Source of the DNA: a virus
Length of the DNA stretch: 21,924 nucleotides
IMG/VR virus record: IMGVR_UViG_3300047172_000283
Location: 1 to 21,924 of that record
Strand: one strand, 5' to 3'
Under the pieces are notes generated by a model. That model saw only the letters and a list, made by a program, of their open reading frames with translations. It had not been told where the DNA came from and searched no databases. Below are positions 1 to 8,108 of this stretch, piece after piece (the stretch's first letter is position 1; every line of letters starts with the position of its first letter). The position numbers and the translations under genes are program-made.

Positions 1-1041
1 ATGCGGGATCACCGCAAGCTGAGCGCCTGGGCCACGAGCAACGGAGGGGATTACCTTTCTATCGGTGTCCGCGGCGCCATCACAGGCAGGAGAGCCGACC
101 TCATCATCATCGATGACCCGGTAAGGTCACAGGCGGATGCTGAAAGCATTCGGCAGCGGGATCATATCTGGGAGTGGTACAAGTCGGATATAACGACACG
201 CCTGAAGCCGCGCGGCCGGGTGGTTTTAATCATGACACGCTGGCATCCCGACGATCTGGGAGGACAGCTTCTGGAGCGGTCGAGTCTGGACTGGCGCGTC
301 GTGCGGCTTCCCGCCCTCGCAGAACCCAACGACCCGCTTGGGCGGCCGATCGGAGCGGCGTTGTGGCCCGAGTGGGAGGATCATGACGAACTCCAGCGGA
401 AACGAGAACTGATCGGCGAGCGAGCCTGGTCGGCACTTTTTCAGCAACAGCCATTGCCCTCTGGCACTCGCCTTTTTGCCGCTGACCGTATCGCAATCGT
501 TCCTCTGCCAACAGATTTTGAAGCGGTGGTCCGCGCGTGGGACCTGGCGGCGACTAATGTTACCGGCCGAAACGACCCGGATTGGACGGTCGGAGTCAAA
601 CTATCGCGCGAAGCGACGGGCCGGTATCTGATCCTGGATGTCGCGCGCATTCGCGGAACAGCCCATGAGGTCGAAGAGCTTATTATCAGCACGGCCGAAC
701 GGGATGGAACGAAAGTCATCGTGGCGATTCCCGAAGATCCGGGCCAGGCGGGGAAAAGTCAGATGTCGTATCTGACCCGACAACTCGCCGGATTTCATGT
801 GATTTCATCGCGGGAAACAGGATCCAAGGCAACGCGAGCCACGCCGCTCGCGTCACAAGTGGAAGCCGGCAATCTGTCCATCCTCCGCGCCGGCTGGAAC
901 CGGACATTGCTCGATGAGTTGCGGGATTTTCCATGGGGCAAAAAGGACGATCAGGTCGATGCCCTGGTTCGCGCGTTCACCACGCTGACGAACCGCCCGC
1001 GCCCGCCGAGCTCCATCGCGGTATCGATACTAAGCCGCTGA
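1..1041 (+). CDS. terL: Phage terminase large subunit, 5'-truncated by the window edge
   Basis: This is the motor ATPase/nuclease that cuts concatemeric phage DNA and pumps it through the portal into the prohead. Visible are a Walker B-like strand LIIIDDP (residues 34-40), the following coupling segment IMTRWHPDDL (about 78-87), and a C-terminal RNase H-like nuclease with acidic residues in AWDLAAT (about D181), IPEDPG (about 245-246) and KKDDQVDAL (D316, D317, D320). A Walker A P-loop is absent. Since relatives run to roughly 450-550 residues, about 100 or more N-terminal residues must lie upstream, and the ATG at base 1 is probably an internal methionine. The portal gene follows after 19 bases. 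The arrangement resembles the P22-like/psiM2-ORF9 terminase group. The identity is firm; the true start cannot be seen. Confidence 0.93.
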   Translation: MRDHRKLSAWATSNGGDYLSIGVRGAITGRRADLIIIDDPVRSQADAESIRQRDHIWEWYKSDITTRLKPRGRVVLIMTRWHPDDLGGQLLERSSLDWRVVRLPALAEPNDPLGRPIGAALWPEWEDHDELQRKRELIGERAWSALFQQQPLPSGTRLFAADRIAIVPLPTDFEAVVRAWDLAATNVTGRNDPDWTVGVKLSREATGRYLILDVARIRGTAHEVEELIISTAERDGTKVIVAIPEDPGQAGKSQMSYLTRQLAGFHVISSRETGSKATRATPLASQVEAGNLSILRAGWNRTLLDELRDFPWGKKDDQVDALVRAFTTLTNRPRPPSSIAVSILSR

Positions 1042-1060
1042 CGTTAAAGTTTGGAACCGC

Positions 1061-2467
1061 ATGTTCGACACACTTTGCGATTTGGTCGCATACGACAAAG
1101 ACTATCCTCAGCGGGTCCGCCGGCTAACGATCCTGGATCGCGTGCTGAACGGTACGCTTTACGATGTCCTGCCGTATCATTTTCATGAGGAGAGAAGTGA
1201 GGCCGGGGAGTATATCCCGTTACGTCAACGGCGTCCGAGTGTCCGGTACCCGCTGTGCCGAATTGTCGTCGACGATAGTGTATCCCTGTTGTTCAGTGAG
1301 GGGCATTTCCCGACGATCGATAGTAGTGACCGGGCGGTACGGGTGGCGTTCGCGAATATCGTAAAAGAGACGCGGCTAAATCTGACAATGACCCGGGCGG
1401 CGGTACGGGGTGCGACCGGCTCAGTCGCACTTCTTTTACGGGTGCTGAAGGGACGGCTTTTCGTCGATGTCCTGGACACGATGTATCTCACTCCGATCTG
1501 GGATCCATCCGCGCCGGATACGCTAGTGCGGGTCGATGAGCGATATAAGGCTTCCGGTGCCGATCTTATTCGCAATGGTTACGAGATCGCCGATCCGGAC
1601 GGCCAGTTTTGGTTCACACGATCCTGGGACGACGAAAGCGAGACCTGGTTCGAACCAACGCCGGTCGGCAAAACCATTACGGCTGCTATCGACACCGAAC
1701 GATCAGTCTCCCACAAAATTGGTGCTGTCCCGATCGTGTGGATCCGGAACTTGCCCGGGCCAACCGCGACGGGCGACAGCGCTGATGGCGCCTGCACGTT
1801 CGCGGCGGCGATGCACATCCAAGTGGAAATCGACTACCAGCTCAGCCAGGTCGGCCGCGGACTAAAATACAGTAGCGATCCAACATTGTTACTCAAGGAC
1901 CCTGCCCTACCCGACGGCGATTTAATCAAAGGTGCGGGAAATGCCTTGATCGTATCCGAGAAGGGCGATGCGCGGCTTCTGGAGATCGGTGGGACAGCTT
2001 CCGCGGCAGTGATTGAGTATGTTCGCACGTTACGAGAGTTCGCACTGGAGAGCATCCACGGCAATCGGGCCAGTCCCGAACGGATTACCGCCGCGCAGTC
2101 CGGCCGAGCGCTGGAGTTGCTGAACCAGGGGTTGATCTGGCTCGCTGACAATTTGCGTACGAGTTACGGCGAAGCAGGGCTTTTACAGCTTGCCCGACTG
2201 ATCGTACGAGCGTCCCAGATGTACAGTCTTGTCGTTCTGGGTGAGCCGATTGAACCGCTGGATCCCAGCGCATCGCTGAGTCTGAAATGGCCACGGTGGT
2301 ATCCGACAACGGCCGATGACAGGCAAAAAGACGTGCAGTCCCTTACGACGCTGGTGGCGAACGGATGCATCAGTCGCGAGACCGCGCTGAGAGCAATTTC
2401 CGCTTGTTATGATATTGAGTATGCCGAGGACGGCCTGGCATCCGCAACTTTTGATGATGTTTCGTGA
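1061..2467 (+). CDS. Phage portal protein
   Basis: The portal is the dodecameric ring at one capsid vertex through which DNA enters and leaves, and to which terminase and then the neck dock. At 468 residues the length is normal for SPP1 gp6-type portals. The pattern also fits: an N-terminal segment ending in a conserved run around VRYPLCRIVVDDSVSLLFSE (residues about 66-85), a mixed alpha/beta middle, and a C-terminal helical part with GRALELLNQGLIWLADNL, typical of the portal stem and wing. The gene follows terminase directly and precedes a scaffold-like gene and the capsid gene, the classical packaging/head order. No strong Shine-Dalgarno sequence precedes the ATG; only a weak GGAA lies upstream. 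Identity rests on sequence pattern plus position. Confidence 0.85.
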   Translation: MFDTLCDLVAYDKDYPQRVRRLTILDRVLNGTLYDVLPYHFHEERSEAGEYIPLRQRRPSVRYPLCRIVVDDSVSLLFSEGHFPTIDSSDRAVRVAFANIVKETRLNLTMTRAAVRGATGSVALLLRVLKGRLFVDVLDTMYLTPIWDPSAPDTLVRVDERYKASGADLIRNGYEIADPDGQFWFTRSWDDESETWFEPTPVGKTITAAIDTERSVSHKIGAVPIVWIRNLPGPTATGDSADGACTFAAAMHIQVEIDYQLSQVGRGLKYSSDPTLLLKDPALPDGDLIKGAGNALIVSEKGDARLLEIGGTASAAVIEYVRTLREFALESIHGNRASPERITAAQSGRALELLNQGLIWLADNLRTSYGEAGLLQLARLIVRASQMYSLVVLGEPIEPLDPSASLSLKWPRWYPTTADDRQKDVQSLTTLVANGCISRETALRAISACYDIEYAEDGLASATFDDVS

Positions 2468-2474
2468 GATCAAA

Positions 2475-2861
2475 ATGGACGATGAATTGCCTGATGTGCC
2501 ATTAGCCACCGAAGCTGATATTGACCCCGACGAGATCGTCAAGCTTCGTGACCACTTTCAATCCCGTCTCGTGGCCGCGAATTTGCGGACAGAAGCTGTC
2601 CGTGCCGGCATGGTGGATCTGGATGGCTTGAGGTTGATCGACATCTCTGGCGTTCAGCTGGGCAGCGACGATGCCGTCATTGGCGGTCGGAAGATGATGG
2701 ACGATCTTCGACGTGCCAAGCCGTGGCTTTTCGGCGTTGCATCGTCGTCGAGTGCCGCCGTCGCGCCGGCGTCGCAGCCGGTTCGGCAAAAGATGGCATC
2801 AGAGATGACCGACGACGAATATGCGGCCGCCCGAGCGGTTGTGACGAAGTATCAATTCTAA
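2475..2861 (+). CDS. Small scaffold-like head protein
   Basis: This encodes a 128-residue soluble protein rich in acidic and alanine residues, with no signal peptide or membrane segment. The middle has the pattern LRTEAVRAGMVDLDGLRLID followed by a KPWLF segment (about residues 80-84). This recalls the C-terminal part of phage scaffolding proteins of the GP20 type, which are short, helical and sit between portal and capsid genes. The tail after KPWLF is Ala/Ser-rich linker and ends in a short helical segment near TDDEYAAARAVV. I chose the ATG at 2475, eight bases after the portal stop and behind a GTGAG-type site. An in-frame ATG at 2409 would overlap portal coding sequence by 59 bases. The scaffold role is inferred from position, size and composition. 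No maturation protease gene is present beside it. Confidence 0.6.
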   Translation: MDDELPDVPLATEADIDPDEIVKLRDHFQSRLVAANLRTEAVRAGMVDLDGLRLIDISGVQLGSDDAVIGGRKMMDDLRRAKPWLFGVASSSSAAVAPASQPVRQKMASEMTDDEYAAARAVVTKYQF

Positions 2862-2879
2862 TATTATTTAGGACCAGCG

Positions 2880-4202
2880 ATGGGTATTCAAAATTTCCCG
2901 GTTTCACTTCAGCCTATTATTCAGCAGGGTTTTCTGGAGCGAGAGTTTTCGCAGGCGCTCCGTTCGCGGCTTGGGTATCGGGCTTGCGCCGATCGTGTGA
3001 AAGTGGCTGTGGGCATCGGTGAAACACTGACCAAGACGAGAGCCGGCCTTAAACCGTCGGTGACGACCCCGCTGGCGCCGTCCACGAACACCAACTTCGA
3101 TAATGGTCTGACACCGAGCGCCTGGGGCGTCGAGCAGTATACGGTCAGCATCAATCTTTATGCCGCAACAACCGATCTGAACGTCGTGACGGAGCGGGTC
3201 GGCATCGCGTCGCAGTTTCTTCAGAACGCTTATGCGAACGGCGAACAGGCCGCCCGTAGCCTGGACGAACTGAGCCGCAACGCGCTGTTCGATGCGTATC
3301 TGGGTGGCAATACCCGTGTCCGCACGACGCTTGCGAGCGCGGGCCCGACCATTTCAGTCGATGACGTGCGCGGTTTCCAGACCGTGTTCGTAAATGGTGT
3401 ACAGCAGGCAGTCACCAGCAGCACGCCGATGACGGTCACCATCGGGTCCAATGCTTACTCGCTCATAAGCGTTGCCGTTGATACGACCAACGTATCCTCG
3501 GCGCCGAACGGGGTGTCCGGAACATTGACGCTGTCCGGCAATGTTTCGGTATTGGATGGGACAGTCGCCAACACGGTTACCGCCGCCAGCGGATCGACGA
3601 TTGTCCGGCCGTCGCAGCGCGGCAACAGTTCGCTGATCGCCGCGTCCGATACCTTGACGATGTCCAATCTTCTAGATGCCGTCGCGAAGTTGCGGCTGAA
3701 TGCGGTTCCAGAGATCGACGGCGCCTATAACTGCTATCTCGATCCGGTCTCGTCCCGCCAATTGTTCGCTGATCCGGACTTCAAGCAGTTGTTTCAAGGC
3801 GCCACATCGGCCAACCAAGTGTTCAAGAAGGGTATGACGAACGACTTCCTGGGTCTTCGGTTCGTTCCGACCACCGAGTCGTTCGTGCAGCCCCATCCAA
3901 CGCTGGCGGGCCTGATGATCCGGCGGCCCATGATTTGCGGTCAAGGCGCGCTGATCGAGGGCGACTTTGCCGGCATGGCCGCCACGGATATCGTACCGGC
4001 GGACTCGATCATCACGATGGTCGATGGCATCGCGATGGTCACGCGCGAGGCCATTGACCGATTGCAGCAGATCATCGCGCAGTCCTGGTATTGGATCGGC
4101 GGGTTCTGCGCGCCGTCGGATACGACCACGAACCCGACAACCGTTCCGACGGCCACAAACGCCGCGTACAAGCGAGCCGTGATCGTGGAACATATCGGTT
4201 AA
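2880..4202 (+). CDS. Major capsid protein
   Basis: This is the main shell protein (440 residues), expected to adopt the HK97 fold. Supporting features are its position directly after portal and scaffold, its length, an N-terminal arm (IQNFPVSLQPIIQQGFLERE), a helical spine region (about residues 90-145, ending near ELSRNALFDAYLGG) and a C-terminal half with the structural pattern YLDPVSSRQLFADPDF and FLGLRFVPTTES. Residues about 157-240 form a Thr/Ser/Val-rich beta segment that looks like an inserted domain between the spine and the remaining core, reminiscent of the I-domain of P22-type coat proteins. AGGA at 2870-2873 lies six bases before the ATG, a good ribosome binding site for an abundant protein. 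The fold assignment is inference; the role is well supported by context. Confidence 0.82.
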   Translation: MGIQNFPVSLQPIIQQGFLEREFSQALRSRLGYRACADRVKVAVGIGETLTKTRAGLKPSVTTPLAPSTNTNFDNGLTPSAWGVEQYTVSINLYAATTDLNVVTERVGIASQFLQNAYANGEQAARSLDELSRNALFDAYLGGNTRVRTTLASAGPTISVDDVRGFQTVFVNGVQQAVTSSTPMTVTIGSNAYSLISVAVDTTNVSSAPNGVSGTLTLSGNVSVLDGTVANTVTAASGSTIVRPSQRGNSSLIAASDTLTMSNLLDAVAKLRLNAVPEIDGAYNCYLDPVSSRQLFADPDFKQLFQGATSANQVFKKGMTNDFLGLRFVPTTESFVQPHPTLAGLMIRRPMICGQGALIEGDFAGMAATDIVPADSIITMVDGIAMVTREAIDRLQQIIAQSWYWIGGFCAPSDTTTNPTTVPTATNAAYKRAVIVEHIG

Positions 4203-4226
4203 GACCGTCAGAGGGGCGCAATCGCC

Positions 4227-4535
4227 ATGCCGCTAGGTTCCGTGAGTCCCTTCCGTCCAACCGGCACGATCGGTTTGTCGGTGAGTAGCACTTCGGGCAA
4301 CGTTTCGTTGTCGGGTGGCGGCGATTCAATCGTCGTCACCAACACCACGACGGCTCTAGCCTATATCCGGTTCGGGTCCGATTCGACAGTCACGGCATCC
4401 ACCGCCGATATGCCAATTTTGGCCAGCAGCAAGCTGATTCTATCGATCAATAGCCTGATCACCTACGCGGCTGCGATTTCGCCCACCGGATCGGGTACCA
4501 TCCTGTTCAGTCGCGGCGATGGATCGATCACTTGA
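4227..4535 (+). CDS. Small beta-rich head-associated protein of unknown function
   Basis: This encodes 102 residues rich in Ser, Thr, Gly and Ile with alternating hydrophobic residues, suggesting an all-beta fold such as an immunoglobulin-like or jelly-roll domain. There is no signal peptide and no charged helical region. Its location directly after the major capsid gene is where head decoration or stabilisation proteins are often encoded, so a capsid decoration role is a reasonable guess but unproven. GAGGGG at 4211-4216 provides a ribosome binding site ten bases before the ATG. The TGA stop overlaps the TTG start of the next gene (TTGA at 4532-4535), which suggests translational coupling. 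I recognise the general style from alphaproteobacterial prophages but cannot name a family. Confidence 0.55.
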   Translation: MPLGSVSPFRPTGTIGLSVSSTSGNVSLSGGGDSIVVTNTTTALAYIRFGSDSTVTASTADMPILASSKLILSINSLITYAAAISPTGSGTILFSRGDGSIT

Positions 4536-4912
4536 ACCCTTTAACAGACGCCGAGAAGGTGGACATCCGCAGATTCTGCGGATATCCCGCCTATGGAGCC
4601 GCTCCGACCGGCATGCAGTCCTGGCGCTACTTTCAGGTTTATGGCGTGCTTGAGTTTCGGCTCACGAATCTATCAGATTCCGAAATCACGATCGTCCGGC
4701 GATATCTCGGTAGTCTGACCACGCTGGAATTGGCCATTCCGGGTGCATCCGACAATCTGGATACGGATCAGGCCTCCATGTGGACGCGAAACAAAGACGA
4801 GTTGAACGATCGGATGCGTCTGTTCGACGGATGGAGACGACGGCTTTGCGGCTTCATTGGTGTTCCCACTGGTCCCGCGCTATCCAGCGGCACCGCATCA
4901 TTGATCGTCTAA
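4532..4912 (+). CDS. Predicted head-tail connector (adaptor) protein
   Basis: This encodes 126 residues that start LTDAEKVDIRRFCGYPAYG, a pattern I associate with small phage proteins encoded between the capsid and tail-terminator genes. The rest is mostly helical with charged segments (DRMRLFDGWRRRLCGFIGV), consistent with the small helical adaptors (HK97 gp6/SPP1 gp15 type) that form the first ring under the portal. The start is TTG at 4532, overlapping the previous stop by three bases; no better ATG lies near the N-terminal conserved motif. The next gene begins three bases after the stop. The adaptor role comes from gene order and composition, not from recognised catalytic or binding residues. 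Confidence 0.5.
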   Translation: MNPLTDAEKVDIRRFCGYPAYGAAPTGMQSWRYFQVYGVLEFRLTNLSDSEITIVRRYLGSLTTLELAIPGASDNLDTDQASMWTRNKDELNDRMRLFDGWRRRLCGFIGVPTGPALSSGTASLIV

Positions 4913-4915
4913 GCA

Positions 4916-5560
4916 ATGAACGGCCGCAGTTTACAGGATCGCCTGTATTTGGGAATGGGCTTGGCTGCCAGGTATATCGGACGGTCCACGGACGCATACC
5001 GTCCGGATGGCCCGTTCAACCCATTGGCTAGAGAAAATCGGTTTTTGCGTTTGCCCGCCACATTCGGATCGGCAAAAGGCAATGGGGGGCGAAGTAACAC
5101 CTATGGCGATCCACTCTGGCATGGCACGTTCGACGCCAGCTACACACGGATCGGCGACTACCTTGCGCAGGATAGCGGGACGTTCTTCGTGGCATCGCAG
5201 GACCCGCTGCTTCCGATCTTGTGCGTGAAATCCAATCGCATCGTGTCGATCGTTCGGCCAAATATTCAAACGAGTACCGCTAACAACGCCTATGGCGGCT
5301 ATACGCCAAGCCAATCTGTACCCTTAATGACGGCGTGGCCGGCGAGCGTTCTTGGCGAAAACCGGTCCAGCGCGCCGATAGCAGACTTGCCGACAGATCA
5401 GGCGATTCCCTATTGGAACGTTTTGCTTCCGGCGATCGCCCGTATCCTGCTGTCGCCCGGCGATCTGATCACCGACGACCTGAACAGAACAGCCGTCATA
5501 ACGGGATCGGAACTGACCGACCTTGGGTGGCGCATCAGCGCAAAGATGGCAACGACCTAG
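4916..5560 (+). CDS. Predicted head-closure/neck protein
   Basis: This encodes a 214-residue soluble protein without signal peptide or membrane segments. The N-terminal part is rich in Arg, Gly and aromatic residues (SLQDRLYLGMGLAARYIGR). The C-terminal part ends in a compact beta pattern around SPGDLITDDLNRTAVITGSE, similar in style to the small beta-barrel of head-closure (stopper) proteins, where a GD-x-hydrophobic turn is common. It lies between the adaptor candidate and the tail-terminator candidate, exactly where head-closure genes occur. The ATG is three bases after the previous stop, with no clear Shine-Dalgarno of its own, so it is probably translated by coupling. At more than 200 residues it is longer than the minimal stopper fold. 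The function is inferred from position. Confidence 0.45.
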   Translation: MNGRSLQDRLYLGMGLAARYIGRSTDAYRPDGPFNPLARENRFLRLPATFGSAKGNGGRSNTYGDPLWHGTFDASYTRIGDYLAQDSGTFFVASQDPLLPILCVKSNRIVSIVRPNIQTSTANNAYGGYTPSQSVPLMTAWPASVLGENRSSAPIADLPTDQAIPYWNVLLPAIARILLSPGDLITDDLNRTAVITGSELTDLGWRISAKMATT

Positions 5561-6370
5561 ATGGCAGATCTCTCCGATATCGAGCAGGCGGTGGCGGACA
5601 GCGTCTTATCGATTTTGTATCCCGCAGGACCGTCGCAATCGAGCATCGTGGGAGCGCTATGCAGGATTTACCGCGGTTGGCCGAATCCCGCCACTTTAAA
5701 CACGGACCTGAGTGCCGGCGCGATCAATGTCACAGTCGTTTCCGACAATGATTCGGGCCGTACGACGACGCGATATCTTCCCGAATGGCAGACAACGCCC
5801 TCACAGCCAGGGGCCACAGCGAGTACGGCCGGATCGGTCATAACGATATCCGGCAACCCAACGATTGGTGACGTTGTCGGTGTTCTCATCGACGGGATCG
5901 CTTATGCGTATCGCATTCGGACAGGCGATACCACCGACCTGGTGGCCGCGAATTTGAGCCAACTGATTCAAATGGATCGTCCAGCGACCGCGCAGGGCTT
6001 CAATATTACCATACCGGGGGCCGGGTCGATCAAGGTTCGGATAGTTTGCGATAATACAACGTCTTTCGAGAGCCGGCGTCAGGAAAAAGACCTCCGGGTC
6101 ATATGCTGGTGCCCAAGCCCGCCGATCCGCGATTCCGTCGCGGCTGCAATCGACGCGGCTATTGACCCGATGAGCTTCATGGCCCTGCCCGATGGATCGC
6201 GCGCCCGAATGACCTATCGCAACACCAGCAGTTATGATCAGGCGCAAAACGCACTGCTCTATCGGCGGGACCTAGTTTATACAATAGAATATCCGACGAT
6301 CACTGTCATCCAGCAGCCATCTATGCTTTTTGGTGCCTCCGATATCAACGGCAATATTACATACGGTTAG
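5561..6370 (+). CDS. Predicted tail terminator/tail completion protein with an inserted beta domain
   Basis: This encodes 269 residues. The N-terminal MADLSDIEQAVADSVLSILYP and the C-terminal ALLYRRDLVYTIEYPT flank the sequence in a way typical of tail-terminator or tail-completion proteins: an N-terminal helix that spans the subunit and a last strand with the pattern R-x-D-L-x-Y-x-hydrophobic-E-Y. Residues about 88-160 look like an independent beta insertion (SVITISGNPTIGDVVGVLID, then YRIRTGDTTDLVAANLSQLI), a pattern seen in several phage virion proteins. The gene starts immediately after the previous stop and is followed by a tiny gene and then the sheath, consistent with a protein that caps tube and sheath. 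The role is inferred from context and edges; other neck roles remain possible. Confidence 0.5.
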   Translation: MADLSDIEQAVADSVLSILYPAGPSQSSIVGALCRIYRGWPNPATLNTDLSAGAINVTVVSDNDSGRTTTRYLPEWQTTPSQPGATASTAGSVITISGNPTIGDVVGVLIDGIAYAYRIRTGDTTDLVAANLSQLIQMDRPATAQGFNITIPGAGSIKVRIVCDNTTSFESRRQEKDLRVICWCPSPPIRDSVAAAIDAAIDPMSFMALPDGSRARMTYRNTSSYDQAQNALLYRRDLVYTIEYPTITVIQQPSMLFGASDINGNITYG

Positions 6371-6379
6371 GTATTCACC

Positions 6380-6529
6380 ATGACATTTCACCTCGTGGTC
6401 ACGCGGTCTTTTCTCAATTTCGTCAAGGGCGACATTATCGCCGACGTTTCGAGGATCGGGGAGATACTCGCCAGCGACCATAAGAAGTTCGTCACCAAAG
6501 TCGCGGTGTCCAGCACGCCGAAAGGGTAG
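6380..6529 (+). CDS. 49-residue protein before the tail sheath, unknown function
   Basis: This is a short reading frame with ATG at 6380 and TAG at 6527-6529, filling the gap between the tail-terminator candidate (nine bases upstream) and the sheath start (five bases downstream). The product begins MTFHLVVTRSFLNFVKGDII and ends with a basic, strand-like segment KKFVTKVAVSSTPKG. The pattern of beta strand, turn with a KGD motif, helix (IGEILASDHKK), then strand looks like a real small fold. Small genes directly before the sheath gene are common in Mu-like phages (Mu gene 38 occupies the same slot), but I see no sequence relationship to it. The case rests on tight packing within the operon and plausible protein character. 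Confidence 0.6.
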   Translation: MTFHLVVTRSFLNFVKGDIIADVSRIGEILASDHKKFVTKVAVSSTPKG

Positions 6530-6534
6530 TTCAC

Positions 6535-8097
6535 GTGCCAATTTCTCAACAAGGCAGCGTCAATACGACGTCGCTGATCGTCCCTGATCTGTATGTGCAG
6601 ATCGTCCCACCTCAAAACCTAATTTTGAACGGGGTTCCAACGAATATCGTTGGCGTCGTCGGGACCGCCTCCTGGGGTCCAGTCGATGAACCGGCGATCG
6701 TTGCCACGATGGCCGATTATGCCCAGCAATTCGGTACAATCGTTCCGCGAAAGTATGACATGGGCACCCAGATCGCGACAGCGGTCCAGCAGGGCGCCCA
6801 GAACTTCCGCTGCGTTCGGGTGACCGATGGAACCGACACGGCGGCCTATACCGTGGTTCCCGGTTCCAACGCGAGTTTCACGGCCATTCATACCGGTTCC
6901 CTTGGGAACAACATCACTGTGACGCTCGCGGCAGGCACCCAGCCAAACATATGGACGCTGTCGGTCCTGCTGCCAGGATTCGAGCCGGAAATTTATGACG
7001 GGCTCACCGGCAATGGAGCAGCCTTTTGGGTAGGGTTGGCTTCGGCGGTCAATTCGGGTCTGGGGCCTCAGCGCGGACCGTCACAACTGGTCCTGGTCAG
7101 TGCTGGAGGGACGACGGCCTCGCCGGCACCGTTCTCCCTGAGCTTAGGCGCATCCAGCGCAGGCACGGACGGCGCGACGCAGGTGGGCAGCTTCCAACTG
7201 ATCGGTGCCGATCTATCCAGCCGAACCGGCATGTATGCCCTGCGCGGACAGGGCTGTGGTATCGGACTGCTCGCAGATTGCGATGATGCCACCACCTGGA
7301 CCGCCCAGGCCGGCTTTGGGCTGGACGAAGGTATCTACATAATCCTGACCACGCCGTCGGGGGATACGATCACAAATGCCGTGGCGACGATGGCCGCGGC
7401 CGGATTGAACAGCTACGCCGCGAAGTTGATGTTCGGTGACTGGCTGTGGTGGTCCGATCAGGTGAACAACACGATCCGGCTCGTCTCGCCTCAAGGCTTC
7501 GCGGCTGGCCGTCTGGCTAACCTGTCACCGGAACAGTCCAGTCTCAACAAGCAGATATTCGGGGTGATTGGAAGCCAGCGGACGGGCACGCCGGGCTCGG
7601 GGCAAAACACCGCCTATTCCTCCGCCGACCTGAGTGCCCTGCTGGGTGCCGGCCTGGATGTGATCTGCAATCGCCAGCCCGGCGGATCGTATTGGGGCGT
7701 ACGCGGGGGCAACAACACATCCTCGAACGCCGCCATCGACGGGGACAATTACACCCGACTGACCAATTACATCGCCGAGACCCTGGCAGCAGGGATGGGC
7801 CAATATGTCGGTCAGGTGATCAACAGCAATTTGTTTCAACAGATACGATCAACGCAACTGTCGTTCTTGAACAACATGTACGGCCAAGGCCTGCTCGGTA
7901 GCACCGACGGCTCCCTGCCGTTCAGCGTGATCTGCGATTCGAGTAACAACCCCTCTTCCCGAACCGGTCTGGGATACGTCCAGTCCGACTCGCAGATCCA
8001 ATATCAGGCGATCAACGAGCGATTCATCGTCAATGTGGAGGGGGGGCAGACGGTTCAAGTGTCGCGGCAGACGCTGCCTACGGGTCAGGTTAACTAG
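6535..8097 (+). CDS. Contractile tail sheath protein
   Basis: The sheath surrounds the tail tube and contracts to drive it through the cell envelope. The 520-residue product has the family pattern: a short N-terminal linker, then GVPTNIVGVVGTASWGPVDEP (residues about 33-53) and IATAVQQGAQNFRCVRVTDG (about 81-100), a protruding beta domain (about 105-230), and a C-terminal conserved part that ends in strands near QIQYQAINERFIVNVEGGQ, expected to interlock with neighbouring subunits. The start is GTG at 6535, five bases after the previous stop; no in-frame ATG lies nearby. The tube gene follows after 11 bases. Presence of this gene makes the phage a myovirus. The identity is firm. Confidence 0.93.
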   Translation: MPISQQGSVNTTSLIVPDLYVQIVPPQNLILNGVPTNIVGVVGTASWGPVDEPAIVATMADYAQQFGTIVPRKYDMGTQIATAVQQGAQNFRCVRVTDGTDTAAYTVVPGSNASFTAIHTGSLGNNITVTLAAGTQPNIWTLSVLLPGFEPEIYDGLTGNGAAFWVGLASAVNSGLGPQRGPSQLVLVSAGGTTASPAPFSLSLGASSAGTDGATQVGSFQLIGADLSSRTGMYALRGQGCGIGLLADCDDATTWTAQAGFGLDEGIYIILTTPSGDTITNAVATMAAAGLNSYAAKLMFGDWLWWSDQVNNTIRLVSPQGFAAGRLANLSPEQSSLNKQIFGVIGSQRTGTPGSGQNTAYSSADLSALLGAGLDVICNRQPGGSYWGVRGGNNTSSNAAIDGDNYTRLTNYIAETLAAGMGQYVGQVINSNLFQQIRSTQLSFLNNMYGQGLLGSTDGSLPFSVICDSSNNPSSRTGLGYVQSDSQIQYQAINERFIVNVEGGQTVQVSRQTLPTGQVN

Positions 8098-8108
8098 GAG
8101 ATCATGAA

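Noticed and set aside
1-1041. Terminase as a pseudogene because the ATPase P-loop is missing
   Set aside because: The frame begins at the window edge, so the missing N-terminus is most simply outside the window. All downstream motifs are intact.
2409-2474. Upstream in-frame ATG at 2409 for the scaffold-like gene
   Set aside because: It would overlap the portal by 59 bases and add residues read out of frame from portal coding sequence. The ATG at 2475 lies just past the portal stop with a plausible ribosome site.
3672-4193. A 173-codon open frame on the - strand inside the capsid gene, and similar long - strand frames elsewhere (for example 1225-1575, 5801-6247, 8094-8549)
   Set aside because: All lie antisense to genes with strong family support, the products are Arg/Gly/His-rich without fold character, and high-GC coding DNA often leaves such shadow frames.
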